64,000 bases of DNA from assembly GCF_002216775.1 (NCBI RefSeq), contig NZ_CP022315.1, positions 1,178,001-1,242,000 on the forward strand, in the 5' to 3' direction. Shown piece after piece: positions 31,331-40,881 of the stretch. Under the pieces are notes generated by a model. That model was not told the DNA's origin and ran no database searches. It worked only from the letters and a program-made list of their open reading frames with translations. Numbering within the stretch: position 1 is the stretch's first letter; every line of letters starts with the position of its first letter. The DNA is from Virgibacillus phasianinus. GTDB taxonomy: Bacteria > Bacillota > Bacilli > Bacillales > Amphibacillaceae. Made by a program: the position numbers and the translations under genes.

Positions 31331-32191
31331 ATGGTACGTCCTTTCAACCGAATTTTCGGGTTAGGAGATAAATCAGATTCTCAAACAGAAGAAGAAGAAG
31401 TCTATCATCCTAATGAAGTGGTTCAACTTGCTGTATCTAAGATTGTACCGAATCGCTTTCAACCAAGGTCCATATTTAGTGAAGAAAAAATTGCCGAATT
31501 AGCACAGACAATTAAAACCCATGGAATGATTCAGCCAATTGTTGTTCGAAAGCTGGACAAGGATGAATATGAATTAATTGCTGGGGAACGCAGGTGGCGT
31601 GCGGTACAAACATTAGGATGGGAAAATACCCCCGTAATTGTACAGGACATGACCGACACAGAGACTGCCTCTGTAGCATTAATTGAAAACCTTCAGCGGG
31701 AAGAGTTAACGGTTGTTGAAGAAGCACGTGCATATGCCAGACTAATTGAATTACACTCCATTACACAGGAAGCACTCGCGCAGCGCTTAGGGAAAAGTCA
31801 GTCAACAATTGCAAATAAACTAAGGTTGTTAAAACTGGATGATGCTGTTCAGCAGGCATTATTAAATAAGTCTATTACAGAACGTCATGCAAGAGCATTG
31901 ATAAAAGTAAAGGATTTAGAGAAACAGTCTACACTGTTAAATGAAATCATTGAACATGACCTTAATGTTAAACAAACAGAAGAAAGAATAGACAAAATAG
32001 AAAATAAAAAGGAAGAACCAAAAAAGAAGAAGCCGAAGTTAAAGGGCGTAAATAAAGATATGAGAATTGCAGTCAATACAATTAGACAATCATTATCCAT
32101 GGTGACCGATACTGGAATTGATGTTGAAACTGATGAAAAGGATTTAGATGAATATTATCAATTTACAATTAAAATCCCAAAGAGTAAATAA
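31331..32191 (+). CDS. noc: Nucleoid occlusion protein
   Basis: The 286-residue ParB-like CTPase has an N-terminal segment [13 protein letters not shown] typical of Noc membrane targeting, the GERRWRA CTP motif, [14 protein letters not shown], and a helix-turn-helix ([19 protein letters not shown]). It blocks septum assembly over the nucleoid. It lies just after rsmG as in B. subtilis, with AAGGTGG before the ATG. Identity as Noc, not a second Spo0J, rests on position and the N-terminus. Confidence 0.94.
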   Translation: MVRPFNRIFGLGDKSDSQTEEEEVYHPNEVVQLAVSKIVPNRFQPRSIFSEEKIAELAQTIKTHGMIQPIVVRKLDKDEYELIAGERRWRAVQTLGWENTPVIVQDMTDTETASVALIENLQREELTVVEEARAYARLIELHSITQEALAQRLGKSQSTIANKLRLLKLDDAVQQALLNKSITERHARALIKVKDLEKQSTLLNEIIEHDLNVKQTEERIDKIENKKEEPKKKKPKLKGVNKDMRIAVNTIRQSLSMVTDTGIDVETDEKDLDEYYQFTIKIPKSK

Positions 32192-32218
32192 TCAGGAATG
32201 ATAGGACTTACATCTTCA

Positions 32219-32249
32219 CCCCATCTTTATATCACAGATGGGTTTTTTT
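32219..32249 (+). terminator. Terminator after noc
   Basis: CCCATCT pairs with AGATGGG across a nine-base loop and runs into TTTTTTT. Confidence 0.85.
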
Positions 32250-32379
32250 CAGGCAACTTTTGCAGATAATTAATTGTTAATCGATTCACGTTACGTTTTT
32301 CTAACAATATCAGACATTTTTAAACATACTAGCAAAAAAATGATAGAATTAGAATATAGAATGATAGGTAGGTGACAGC

Positions 32380-33153
32380 ATGGGTAAAATAATCGCCATG
32401 GCAAATCAAAAGGGTGGCGTAGGAAAGACGACTTCAGCCGTCAATTTGGGTGCATGTCTTGCGTACTTAGAGAAAAAAGTATTACTAGTAGATATTGACC
32501 CACAGGGGAATGCAACTAGCGGAGTTGGTGTTAATAAAGCTGATGTAAGTCAATGCATTTACAATATATTAGTAGAAGACGTTCCAGCTAAGGACGTTAT
32601 TACGCAATCAAGTGTGCCGAATCTGGATATCATCCCTGCTACGATTCAGCTTGCAGGTGCGGAAATTGAATTAGTACCAACTATCTCGCGTGAAATTCGC
32701 TTAAAAAAGTCATTAGAAATGGTTAAAGAAGATTATGATTATATAATTATTGATTGTCCGCCTTCACTAGGGTTATTGACAATCAATTCTCTTACATCTT
32801 CTGATACAGTATTAATACCCGTTCAATGTGAATATTACGCATTGGAAGGTTTGAGTCAACTATTAAATACCATTCGATTAGTTCAAAAACATTTGAACAA
32901 AGATTTAATGATCGAAGGGGTATTGCTTACGATGCTTGATGCACGTACAAACCTGGGAATTCAGGTAATTGAAGAAGTGAAGAAATACTTTCAAGATAAA
33001 GTATACAAATCAATTATTCCAAGAAATGTACGTTTGGGTGAAGCACCAAGTCATGGTCAGCCGATTATCACGTATGACCCAAAATCAAGGGGTGCTGAGG
33101 TTTATCTTGAATTAGCGAAGGAAGTGATGGCCAGTGGCGAAAGGGTTAGGTAA
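32380..33153 (+). CDS. soj: Chromosome-partitioning ATPase Soj (ParA)
   Basis: A 257-residue Walker-type ATPase: deviant Walker A KGGVGKTTSAVNLG near residues 11-24, Walker A' VDIDPQGNATSG, and IIDCPPSLGLL. It acts with Spo0J on origin segregation and regulates DnaA in Bacillus. The 3' end overlaps spo0J by 20 bp. Confidence 0.97.
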   Translation: MGKIIAMANQKGGVGKTTSAVNLGACLAYLEKKVLLVDIDPQGNATSGVGVNKADVSQCIYNILVEDVPAKDVITQSSVPNLDIIPATIQLAGAEIELVPTISREIRLKKSLEMVKEDYDYIIIDCPPSLGLLTINSLTSSDTVLIPVQCEYYALEGLSQLLNTIRLVQKHLNKDLMIEGVLLTMLDARTNLGIQVIEEVKKYFQDKVYKSIIPRNVRLGEAPSHGQPIITYDPKSRGAEVYLELAKEVMASGERVR

Positions 33154-33967
33154 AGGAATTAATGCACTTTTCCCAGAAGTTGGTGACAAGGAAGAAACTG
33201 TCCAAGATATTGAAATTAGGGATTGCAGACCCAATCCTTATCAGCCTAGAAAAACATTTCATGCTGATGCCATTGAAGAATTAAAGGATTCTATTCTTGA
33301 ATATGGCATTATTCAGCCGTTAATTGCTCGAAAAAGCATTAAGGGATATGAAATAGTTGTTGGTGAACGCCGGTTTCGTGCGGCAAAAGAAGCGGGACTT
33401 GAGAAGGTTCCTGTTGTTGTCAAAGATCTTTCTGATGAAAAAATGATGGAAATTGCGTTATTGGAGAATCTGCAGCGTGAAGACCTAACACCAATAGAAG
33501 AAGCACAGGCTTATTCCAATTTAATTAGAGAATTAAATATAACACAAGATGAATTATCCAAACGCCTTGGTAAAAGCAGATCACATATAGCAAATTTAGT
33601 GCGATTGCTTTCTTTGCCGGATCAAATAATTGCTTATATCAATAATGGTGAACTTTCTATGGGCCATGGTCGTGCGTTATTGGGTATCAAAGATAAAACT
33701 AAAATAGTGCCTTTTGTAAAACGGATTTTGAAAGAGAAGTTAAATGTCCGTCAGGTAGAACAATTGATCATTGAAATGAATAAGAAACCTGTTAAAAAGA
33801 AGGAAAAGCCAAAAATGGACATCTTTCTCCAGGAGCGAGAATCTATCTTAAGAGATAGATTAGGTACCTCGGTTACCATTCAACGTGGTAAACGCAAAGG
33901 TAAAATTGAAATTGACTTTTTCTCAAATGATGATTTAGACCGCATTATTGAAGCGTTAAATTCATAA
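33134..33967 (+). CDS. spo0J: Chromosome-partitioning protein Spo0J (ParB)
   Basis: A 277-residue ParB: MAKGLGKGINALFPEV start, GERRFRAAK CTP-binding motif, ENLQREDLTPIEEA, and helix-turn-helix LSKRLGKSRSHIANLVRLL, with a C-terminal dimer domain. It loads on parS and spreads as a CTP clamp. Translation starts at a GTG inside the soj 3' end, so the pair is coupled. Two parS sites occur in this window. Confidence 0.97.
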   Translation: MAKGLGKGINALFPEVGDKEETVQDIEIRDCRPNPYQPRKTFHADAIEELKDSILEYGIIQPLIARKSIKGYEIVVGERRFRAAKEAGLEKVPVVVKDLSDEKMMEIALLENLQREDLTPIEEAQAYSNLIRELNITQDELSKRLGKSRSHIANLVRLLSLPDQIIAYINNGELSMGHGRALLGIKDKTKIVPFVKRILKEKLNVRQVEQLIIEMNKKPVKKKEKPKMDIFLQERESILRDRLGTSVTIQRGKRKGKIEIDFFSNDDLDRIIEALNS

Positions 33968-34019
33968 GATCAATTTCATATAATGGGAAGTACCCTTTTT
34001 TATTTCCGTTTATAATAGA

Positions 34020-34073
34020 TATGAGAGACTGACGAATTTATAGCATTTATGTGCTAAGTCGGTCTTTTTTAAT
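34020..34073 (+). terminator. Terminator after spo0J
   Basis: AGACTGAC (from 34026) pairs with GTCGGTCT, with an inner TAGCAtttatgTGCTA stem, followed by TTTTTT. Confidence 0.75.
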
Positions 34074-34179
34074 ATGTAAGAAGATCGGCTTTTATCGTTA
34101 ATGTACAAGTTCTTGACGACTAATGAAGCTTTTTAACCAAGGTTTGTTTTTCTACTATTCGAAAAGGGATGGATATAAG

Positions 34180-35346
34180 ATGATATATTTCGACCAGGCT
34201 GCATCTTCTTTTCCCAAGCCAAAGGCGGTTGCTGAAGCAATGGTATATGCAGTTAATTCTGTTGCGGCGAATCCAGGCAGGAGCGGGCATGCCCTTGCCA
34301 GACAAGCATCAAAGATAATAACTAGTACACGGGTGAAAACAGCGGAATTGTTTGGTTGCAGTAATCCAAAACAAGTATTATTCTACCAAAATGCTACTGT
34401 AGGTTTAAATCAGGCTATAAAGGGATTGACATGGCATAAAGGTGATCATGTCATTGCATCTGCTTATGAGCATAATTCAATCCGAAGACCACTAGAACAC
34501 ATAAAAAACAAGCACGGTGTTGAAGTAACATATATAGATACACCGGAGGAAGCAGGGGAGGAGTCCTTTATTTCAGCTGTTAATGCTGCTATTAAGGATA
34601 ACACACGGTTAATTGCCTTGACACATGCCTCAAATGTAACTGGACGCATTTTTCCGATAGATGATGTCATTACAATAGCTAAGAAAAATAAAATATATAC
34701 ACTAATCGATGCTTCACAAACAGCTGGACATATCCAAATTGATATGAAAAAACAGGGTATTGATATGCTGGTCTTTCCGGGTCACAAAGGTATAATGGGA
34801 CCTCAAGGTATGGGTGTATTGCTTGTAGAAGGATCAATCGGCTTAGTTCCGATCCATCATGGTGGGACAGGTTCCTTTTCATCCTCACCTAATCAACCGG
34901 ATTCTTGGCCAGAACTACTTGAAAGTGGAACACTAAACACACCAGGGATTGCAGGGTTTCATGCCGCACTATCTGAATACGAGAATCGAAAACATGAAAT
35001 TGTTCCACGTGAAACAATTTTAGCAAACAGGCTCGTGGAAGCACTTGAAAAGATAGACGGTGTGATATGTTATGGACCAAATTCCAATTCTTTTCGTATG
35101 CCCATTGCTGCTTTCAATATTGCTGGAATACCTTCACAAGAGGTGAGTATGGTTTTGGATTCCCATTATAATATAGCAGTTCGCGCCGGGCTGCATTGCA
35201 GCCCATTAACACATGAATCGTTACATACAAATAAACAGGGTATTGTGCGAGCAAGTTTGGGTATTTATAATACTTCAGACGAAATAGATGAATTCATTAA
35301 TGCAATAAAAGAAATTACAGCAGCATATAGGGAAGTTGAACTTTAA
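34180..35346 (+). CDS. Cysteine desulfurase-like aminotransferase (class V)
   Basis: A PLP-dependent enzyme of about 388 residues: IYFDQAASSFPKP start, ARQASKIITSTR, LIDASQTAGHIQ and the PLP lysine in VFPGHKGIMGPQG. The C-terminal Cys loop RAGLHCSPLTHES matches the Csd/SufS-like group. It could supply sulfur for Fe-S clusters or tRNA thiolation; the partner is not visible here. I take the ATG at 34180 since the upstream extension is unlike the family. A parS site lies inside the gene (35001-35016). Confidence 0.88.
   Translation: MIYFDQAASSFPKPKAVAEAMVYAVNSVAANPGRSGHALARQASKIITSTRVKTAELFGCSNPKQVLFYQNATVGLNQAIKGLTWHKGDHVIASAYEHNSIRRPLEHIKNKHGVEVTYIDTPEEAGEESFISAVNAAIKDNTRLIALTHASNVTGRIFPIDDVITIAKKNKIYTLIDASQTAGHIQIDMKKQGIDMLVFPGHKGIMGPQGMGVLLVEGSIGLVPIHHGGTGSFSSSPNQPDSWPELLESGTLNTPGIAGFHAALSEYENRKHEIVPRETILANRLVEALEKIDGVICYGPNSNSFRMPIAAFNIAGIPSQEVSMVLDSHYNIAVRAGLHCSPLTHESLHTNKQGIVRASLGIYNTSDEIDEFINAIKEITAAYREVEL
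35001..35016. other. parS site inside the cysteine desulfurase gene
   Basis: TGTTCCACGTGAAACA fits the consensus TGTTNCACGTGAAACA fully. It is read as part of codons for IVPRETI, so both the protein and the site constrain the bases. Confidence 0.9.
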
Positions 35347-35379
35347 ATAAATAAGTATTGTAGCATTGGAGTTGGGGCA

Positions 35380-36084
35380 ATGGCTTTATATGGAACATTG
35401 ATCAATGGAGCTTGCATTATTGTTGGAAGCCTGCTGGGATTGTTTTTCTCAAAGATACCAGAGCGATATAAAGAAACAGTTATGCATGGTATTGGACTAG
35501 CTGTCATATTAATCGGGTTACAAATGGCATTTTCCACAGAAACAATAATTGTTGTTTTATTAAGCTTATTGACAGGAGCAATCATTGGAGAATTCGTTCA
35601 TGTCGAAGAGGGGTTGAACCGATTAGGGGCTTGGATTGGTGGTAAATTTACCACAAAAAATGAAAACTTTAGTGTTGCACAAGGGTTTATTACTGCTTCA
35701 CTAATTTTTGGGATTGGCGCAATGTCTGTAATTGGCGCGTTAGATAGTGGGATACGTGGTGACCACGGAATATTAATCACAAAAGGAATTATCGATGGAT
35801 TTGTCGCACTCGTGCTAACTACAACGCTTGGATTCGGAGTTGTTTTTTCAGTAATTCCTGTTGTTTTGTACCAAGGAACGATAGCCCTTTTGGCAACCCA
35901 AATTACAAAGTGGCTTCCTGAGAGCTTTTTAAATGGATTTATTGTAGAATTAACAGCTGTTGGTGGTTTGTTAATTGTTGCAATTGGATTAAATCTATTG
36001 AAGTTAACTCAAATCCGAATAGGAAATCTACTTCCTTCGCTTTTGACGATTATTCTTGTTTACTATATTTATCAATTAATATAG
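35380..36084 (+). CDS. DUF554 membrane protein (YdfK/YqgA-like)
   Basis: The 234-residue protein has about six hydrophobic segments and the DUF554 patterns GTLINGACIIVGSLLGLF at the N-terminus, SLIFGIGAMSVIGALDSGIRGD in the middle, and VGGLLIVAIGLNLL near the end. The biochemical function of the family is not known to me. It lies 33 bp after the desulfurase gene and is probably co-transcribed with it. Confidence 0.85.
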   Translation: MALYGTLINGACIIVGSLLGLFFSKIPERYKETVMHGIGLAVILIGLQMAFSTETIIVVLLSLLTGAIIGEFVHVEEGLNRLGAWIGGKFTTKNENFSVAQGFITASLIFGIGAMSVIGALDSGIRGDHGILITKGIIDGFVALVLTTTLGFGVVFSVIPVVLYQGTIALLATQITKWLPESFLNGFIVELTAVGGLLIVAIGLNLLKLTQIRIGNLLPSLLTIILVYYIYQLI

Positions 36085-36120
36085 GGTGAAAAAGGTTGTC
36101 CATATGGGCAGCTTTTTTAT

Positions 36121-36753
36121 TTATCCATTCTTCTGGTCATCTAGTTGCATGGATGAAGCTAAAATGGATGTAGGGATAAAGCTGTGCTGCAATTTGTTAT
36201 CTATTGTAATTAATAGATTTGCTAATTGTTTTGCCATGTCTATCACAACAGATAGGCGGGTATTTTGCAAAATAGAAAACTCCATAAACCCGCTGATATT
36301 GACTACTCCGGTAAGATGGATGTCACCAATTTGTGGAAGTGTTTTATTTAGAGCAGCTCCAGGCTTTAAAGCGCCACTACCTAATATAATGTTTCCAACG
36401 GACGCCGACTTCCCTAAACATGCGTCGACTGCTATTATGTAGGGATTTCGGTGCACGTTATGAATTCGTTTAATAAATGTATCCAAATTGGTTGCATGCA
36501 CAGGATCGTGAATAGTTCCGTAAATGGTTAGGTGCCTTGGTTTATGATTGGTGAGAAGGGAACCTGTCAACGGACCAAGTGAGTCACCGGTTGATCGGTC
36601 CGTACCAATACATACGACAACATATTCTTTTGGAACAGCCGGAAGCCATGAAATTATTTTTTTGCTCATAAGATCCGTAATCAATGAATCTGTGTACATT
36701 AAACGCATATTTTCTTGACCATTTTCAATAGTAAATTGTTTTTTAAGATTCAT
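36121..36753 (-). CDS. yyaC: Spore protease YyaC (DUF1256)
   Basis: The 210-residue protein shows VVVCIGTDRSTGDSLGPLTGSLL and YIIAVDACLGKSASVGNIIL, the Gpr-like fold signature of YyaC. It is a sporulation protein found in B. subtilis at the same locus, just after spo0J. GGAGG precedes the ATG. It is the only minus-strand gene in this stretch of the right arm, convergent with the DUF554 gene. Confidence 0.88.
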   Translation of the reverse strand: MNLKKQFTIENGQENMRLMYTDSLITDLMSKKIISWLPAVPKEYVVVCIGTDRSTGDSLGPLTGSLLTNHKPRHLTIYGTIHDPVHATNLDTFIKRIHNVHRNPYIIAVDACLGKSASVGNIILGSGALKPGAALNKTLPQIGDIHLTGVVNISGFMEFSILQNTRLSVVIDMAKQLANLLITIDNKLQHSFIPTSILASSMQLDDQKNG

Positions 36754-36852
36754 AGCTTATCCTCCACAAACATATTGGTAATAGTATACGACTTTAAAAA
36801 GATAACTATACATCGATTTTGGGTTATTTACTATTTAATTGGAGGAAAGCGA

Positions 36853-37881
36853 ATGTGGAGCTCAGGGTTTAAATGGATGTTTTTAATTATTGGGACTACA
36901 ATTGGAGCGGGGTATGCTTCTGGTCGGGAATTATGGCAATTTTTTGGTCATGAAAGTGGACTTGCTATAGCCTTGTTTGCCTTTTTATTCTCCTTATCAT
37001 GTACGGTGGTTATGAATGTCAGTTATAAAAAACAATCAAAGGACTATCTGCCGGTATTACAAGTAATTGTCGGTAAAAGGCTTACCAAGATCTACGATGT
37101 TATGATTTTTCTGTATTTATTTACGACAACGGTTGTCATGCTGGCTGGAAGCGGGGCAACAGGGCAGGCCTTTTATTTTTCTTATTGGTGGGGGGTTGGA
37201 TTTATTGCAGTTATTCTTGTACTTCTCTTTATGAAAGGAATTAATGGATTGTTAACGATTAACCAATTTATTTTACCTATTTTACTACTTGGACTTCTTT
37301 CCATATTATTGTTATTTACCTTTGATCAAAAACTTGCACTTTTCTCACACTGGCATGAGCAAAGAAATTGGACGGCAGCGTTCCCATTTACGGCATTAAA
37401 TATCCTTCCATTAATAGCTGTATTAGGAGCCATTGGGAATAAAATTAGGTCGCGAAAAGAGGTGCTGATTGCCGGGATTGGAAGCGGAGTTATCCTTGGG
37501 GTTATTTCATATATTTATAATAATAGCTTGATCCAGATAGCCGAAGAAATACTTGTTTACGAGATACCATTATTTGCAATCCTGAAGCATTATTCTTTTG
37601 GAATCTTAGTATTTATGTCCGTCCTTTTATGGTTTGCGATCTTTACTACAGCGGCTTCGGGAATTCTGGGAATAATCACACGTATTCAAAGCCGCTTTCA
37701 TGCACCATTATGGGTGATTGCCCTTATATCTATAATTATCATGCTGCCATTTACGACATTTGGTTTTTCCACTTTAATTAATTATATTTATCCAGTTTAT
37801 GGCGTTTTGAATTTATATGTTTTGATGCGGTTAATGCTCTATCCAATGTGGAACAAAAATGATAATAAAAATCCCCTATGA
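36853..37881 (+). CDS. YkvI-like membrane transporter
   Basis: The 342-residue protein has about ten transmembrane segments. It opens MWSSGFKWMFLIIGTTIGAGYASGRELWQFFG, where GTTIGAGYASGRE resembles the substrate-binding unwound helix of LeuT-fold (APC) transporters. It is related to the YkvI family; the substrate is unknown. GGAGG lies seven bases before the ATG at 36853. Divergent from yyaC with about 100 bp between the starts. Confidence 0.8.
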   Translation: MWSSGFKWMFLIIGTTIGAGYASGRELWQFFGHESGLAIALFAFLFSLSCTVVMNVSYKKQSKDYLPVLQVIVGKRLTKIYDVMIFLYLFTTTVVMLAGSGATGQAFYFSYWWGVGFIAVILVLLFMKGINGLLTINQFILPILLLGLLSILLLFTFDQKLALFSHWHEQRNWTAAFPFTALNILPLIAVLGAIGNKIRSRKEVLIAGIGSGVILGVISYIYNNSLIQIAEEILVYEIPLFAILKHYSFGILVFMSVLLWFAIFTTAASGILGIITRIQSRFHAPLWVIALISIIIMLPFTTFGFSTLINYIYPVYGVLNLYVLMRLMLYPMWNKNDNKNPL

Positions 37882-37971
37882 TCGGTTTGCTTTTCATCAA
37901 TAAGGGAAATGATGTACTATCTATTTATAAGTACTATTCTCGGTAACTAGTAAACTATGGAGGGCATTACA

Positions 37972-38895
37972 GTGGACGAAGCTAACAAAAAGATTGATGA
38001 TTTATGGAATTACATCACCGGACCAGACCTTTGGATTACAATTGGTCAGAGTATTTTTAACATCATTGTTACAATTTTAGTCGCGATGGTCGTTATTAAG
38101 ATTGGGAAGAAAATCGTTGATAAGTTATTCATTAGCAGACAACGGGGTCCTTTTCGAATTACACAGCGAAGGGAAACAACATTAAAAAAGCTGCTGCATA
38201 ACGTGCTAACCTATACGGTTTATTTTACAGCATTTATTATGATTTTGGACAGCGGTTTTGGATTGGACATTGGCCCATTACTTGCCGGAGCAGGTGTCGT
38301 TGGACTGGCAATTGGTTTTGGGGCACAAAATCTTGTCAGGGATATCATTTCCGGTTTCTTTATCATTTTTGAAGACCAATTTTCAGTTGGCGACTATATT
38401 TTCACCTCGGGGGTGGAAGGTACTGTTGAAGAAATCGGTATGCGAACAACAAAAATAATTAGTTGGACTGGCGAACAGCACGTTTTGCCTAATGGAAATG
38501 TAACACAAGTAACTAATTATTCCATTCATAACGGACTAGCGGTGGTTGATATTAATATTCCTTATGAGAGTGATATCGCAGCTGCAGAAACTATTATTGA
38601 AGAAATGGCCAAGGAATTACCTGACAAATATGAAGAAATTGTTGGAACCCCTGAAGTGATTGGTGTACAAACTTTGGAACTATCCCATTTTGTAATCCGG
38701 GTCATTGCAGAAACCCCGCCAGTGTTCCAATGGGCCGGCGCTCGGATTATCCGTAAGGAAGTGAAAGAAAGACTTTATAATAAAGGTATTCAAATTCCAT
38801 CACCTCGTCTTGTTATGTATACAAGAAATGAAAGCCCAACTGCCATTGAAGCTGAAGGTGAAAAAACAGTTATGAAGCAAAGAGAACAAGAATAG
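37972..38895 (+). CDS. MscS-family mechanosensitive channel
   Basis: A 307-residue channel: three membrane segments, of which the pore-lining helix is GPLLAGAGVVGLAIGFGAQNL, then the MscS beta domain FSVGDYIFTSGVEGTVEEIGMRTT and LPNGNVTQVTNYS. It should open on hypo-osmotic shock to release solutes, useful to a halotolerant organism. I choose the GTG at 37972, eight bases after GGAGGG; the ATG at 37957 lies in the ribosome site. Confidence 0.9.
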   Translation: MDEANKKIDDLWNYITGPDLWITIGQSIFNIIVTILVAMVVIKIGKKIVDKLFISRQRGPFRITQRRETTLKKLLHNVLTYTVYFTAFIMILDSGFGLDIGPLLAGAGVVGLAIGFGAQNLVRDIISGFFIIFEDQFSVGDYIFTSGVEGTVEEIGMRTTKIISWTGEQHVLPNGNVTQVTNYSIHNGLAVVDINIPYESDIAAAETIIEEMAKELPDKYEEIVGTPEVIGVQTLELSHFVIRVIAETPPVFQWAGARIIRKEVKERLYNKGIQIPSPRLVMYTRNESPTAIEAEGEKTVMKQREQE

Positions 38896-38912
38896 AAGGA
38901 AGGTATCATTTA

Positions 38913-39110
38913 ATGGCTGATAAAGAATTTGATTTACATGATGTTGTTCAAATGAAGAAGCCGCACCCATGCGGAGAGAACCGCTGGAAAATAATTCGTA
39001 TGGGGATGGATATTCGGATTAAATGCCAAGGCTGTGATCACAGTGTTCTGATTCCGCGAAGAGAGTTCAGCAAAAAGTTGAAAAAGGTTCTTGAGAAGGA
39101 GGAACAATAA
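38913..39110 (+). CDS. yyzM: DUF951 protein (YyzM-like)
   Basis: A 65-residue protein with VVQMKKPHPCGENRWKIIRMG and IKCQGCDHSVLIPRREF. The Cys pairs suggest a metal knuckle. Such genes lie next to mscS and ychF in many Bacillaceae, and here it is 17 bp after mscS. Function is unknown. Confidence 0.85.
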   Translation: MADKEFDLHDVVQMKKPHPCGENRWKIIRMGMDIRIKCQGCDHSVLIPRREFSKKLKKVLEKEEQ

Positions 39111-39221
39111 GATCAACTTAATCAAAAAAAGATTAAAAAATAGATAAAAATCTTTAATTTCCTTTTATAATACCCCTTTACAATGGATTAAAATTATAAA
39201 ATAAATAATACACGGAATAAT

Positions 39222-39265
39222 TAGCAAAAATACAGTGGACTATTCATGTATTTTTGCTTTTTCAT
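39222..39265 (+). terminator. Terminator upstream of ychF
   Basis: AGCAAAAATACA pairs with TGTATTTTTGCT across a 13-base loop and is followed by TTTTC. Confidence 0.75.
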
Positions 39266-39268
39266 TGC

Positions 39269-39296
39269 TTGTCAAATCTTATCCTTGTATTATAAT
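39269..39296 (+). promoter_or_regulatory. ychF promoter
   Basis: TTGTCA (39269-39274), a 16-bp spacer and TATAAT (39291-39296) lie about 50 bp before the gene. Confidence 0.65.
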
Positions 39297-39348
39297 TGGG
39301 AAGACTAGTACGTTCATATGAATGATATCCTTAAGGAGTGAAAGTTTT

Positions 39349-40446
39349 ATGGCTTTAACAGCAGGAATTGTCGGGCTTCCAAACGTGGGTAAGTCAACAT
39401 TATTTAATGCGATTACCCAGGCAGGAGCTGAATCGGCAAACTATCCGTTTTGTACGATTGATCCGAACGTAGGGATTGTAGAGGTTCCGGATCATCGTTT
39501 GAATAAATTAACTGAATTAGTAAAACCAAAAAAGACGATACCAACAGCTTTTGAATTTACCGACATAGCTGGTATTGTCAAAGGTGCAAGTAAGGGTGAG
39601 GGATTAGGTAACCAGTTTTTATCCCACATCCGCCAAGTTGATGCAATCTGCCATGTAGTTCGTTGCTTTGCTGACGAAAATGTAACACATGTTTCTGGAA
39701 AAATCGATCCTGTCGATGATATTGAAATTATTAATCTAGAACTAATTTTAGCAGATTTGGAAACAGTCACTAAGCGCTTCCAGCGTGTTGAAAAGCTTGC
39801 ACGTCAAAAAGACAAAGCGGCATTAGCGGAGTTTGAAGTACTGACAAAACTTAAAGATGGATTAGAAGACGAAAAATCAGCGCGTTCTCTTGACTTTACA
39901 GAAGAGCAGTGGAAAGTGGTTAAACAATTACACTTGCTGACAAGTAAACCTATTCTTTATGTGGCCAATGTATCTGAGGACGAAATTGCTGCAGAAGATA
40001 ACGAATATGTTAAAAAAGTAAGGGATTATGCAACCACTGAAAATGCAGAAGTAATTGTGATATGCGCTAAAATTGAATCTGAAATTGCTGAGCTTGATCA
40101 AGAAGAGAAGGTAATGTTCTTGGAAGAGCTTGGAATTAATGAATCCGGACTAGATCAATTGATTAAGGCAACTTATCAACTGCTTGGTCTTGCAACGTAT
40201 TTTACAGCAGGGGAGCAAGAAGTTCGGGCGTGGACGTTTCAAAAGGGAATTAAAGCACCGCAGGCAGCAGGTATTATTCACACTGACTTTGAACGCGGGT
40301 TTATTCGTGCAGAAACTGTTTCCTATGATGACTTGATTGAGGCAGGTGCCATGGCACAAGCAAAAGAAAAAGGAAATGTTCGATTAGAAGGTAAAGAATA
40401 TATTGTTAAGGATGGCGATGTCATCCACTTCCGTTTTAACGTATAA
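39349..40446 (+). CDS. ychF: Ribosome-binding ATPase YchF/EngD
   Basis: The 365-residue Obg-family protein prefers ATP. It has G1 GLPNVGKSTLFNA, ADIAGIVKGASKGEGLGNQFL around switch II, the altered NVSEDE in place of NKxD, and a C-terminal TGS domain (FTAGEQEVRAW ... VIHFRFNV). AAGGAGTGA precedes the ATG at 39349; an upstream in-frame extension is rejected. It is yyaF in B. subtilis, also just before rpsF. Confidence 0.97.
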   Translation: MALTAGIVGLPNVGKSTLFNAITQAGAESANYPFCTIDPNVGIVEVPDHRLNKLTELVKPKKTIPTAFEFTDIAGIVKGASKGEGLGNQFLSHIRQVDAICHVVRCFADENVTHVSGKIDPVDDIEIINLELILADLETVTKRFQRVEKLARQKDKAALAEFEVLTKLKDGLEDEKSARSLDFTEEQWKVVKQLHLLTSKPILYVANVSEDEIAAEDNEYVKKVRDYATTENAEVIVICAKIESEIAELDQEEKVMFLEELGINESGLDQLIKATYQLLGLATYFTAGEQEVRAWTFQKGIKAPQAAGIIHTDFERGFIRAETVSYDDLIEAGAMAQAKEKGNVRLEGKEYIVKDGDVIHFRFNV

Positions 40447-40462
40447 AGGATCCCTCGAAGGC

Positions 40463-40491
40463 TTGTATTTTCAATAGTGTTTTGGTATAAT
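40463..40491 (+). promoter_or_regulatory. rpsF operon promoter
   Basis: TTGTAT (40463-40468), a 17-bp spacer and TATAAT (40486-40491). Confidence 0.65.
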
Positions 40492-40524
40492 ACACTATTG
40501 TGAGTAATTAACTATAAATTGCTC

Positions 40525-40555
40525 CTTGCTCTCATGGTAAATGAGGGCCGCTAAG
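40525..40555 (+). promoter_or_regulatory. Candidate S6:S18 autoregulatory leader
   Basis: CTCTCAT pairs with ATGAGGG, and the 3' side carries an unpaired CCGC before the closing AAG. This matches the ribosomal S6:S18 leader motif, in which the CCG bulge mimics the 16S rRNA site. It sits 20 bp upstream of rpsF. Confidence 0.6.
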
Positions 40556-40575
40556 ACCAAAAGGAGGTGTAACGA

Positions 40576-40866
40576 ATGACTAAATACGAAATCATGTATA
40601 TCATTCGCCCAGACATGGAAGAGGATGCTCAAACAGCACTAATGGAGCGTTTCCACAAAATTCTAACTGATAATGGCGCGGAGATTGCAAAAGTTGATGA
40701 AAAAGGCAAAAAACGCCTTGCATATGAAATCAATGATTATCGTGATGGATATTATGTTATTGTGAATTTCTCAAGTGATGAAGCTGCAATCAATGAGTTT
40801 GATCGTTTAGCGAAATTCTCAGATGATATTATCCGACATATGGCAATTCGAGAAGAAGATCAATAA
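40576..40866 (+). CDS. rpsF: 30S ribosomal protein S6
   Basis: A 96-residue protein, beginning [18 protein letters not shown] and including [15 protein letters not shown], as in bacterial S6. It binds S18 on the 30S platform. AAAGGAGGTG precedes the ATG. First gene of rpsF-ssb-rpsR. Confidence 0.97.
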   Translation: MTKYEIMYIIRPDMEEDAQTALMERFHKILTDNGAEIAKVDEKGKKRLAYEINDYRDGYYVIVNFSSDEAAINEFDRLAKFSDDIIRHMAIREEDQ

Positions 40867-40881
40867 TAAGGGGTGGTTCTG

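Noticed and set aside
36086-36442. Plus-strand frame of 118 codons
   Set aside because: It is the antisense shadow of yyaC, which has clear family motifs and a ribosome site.
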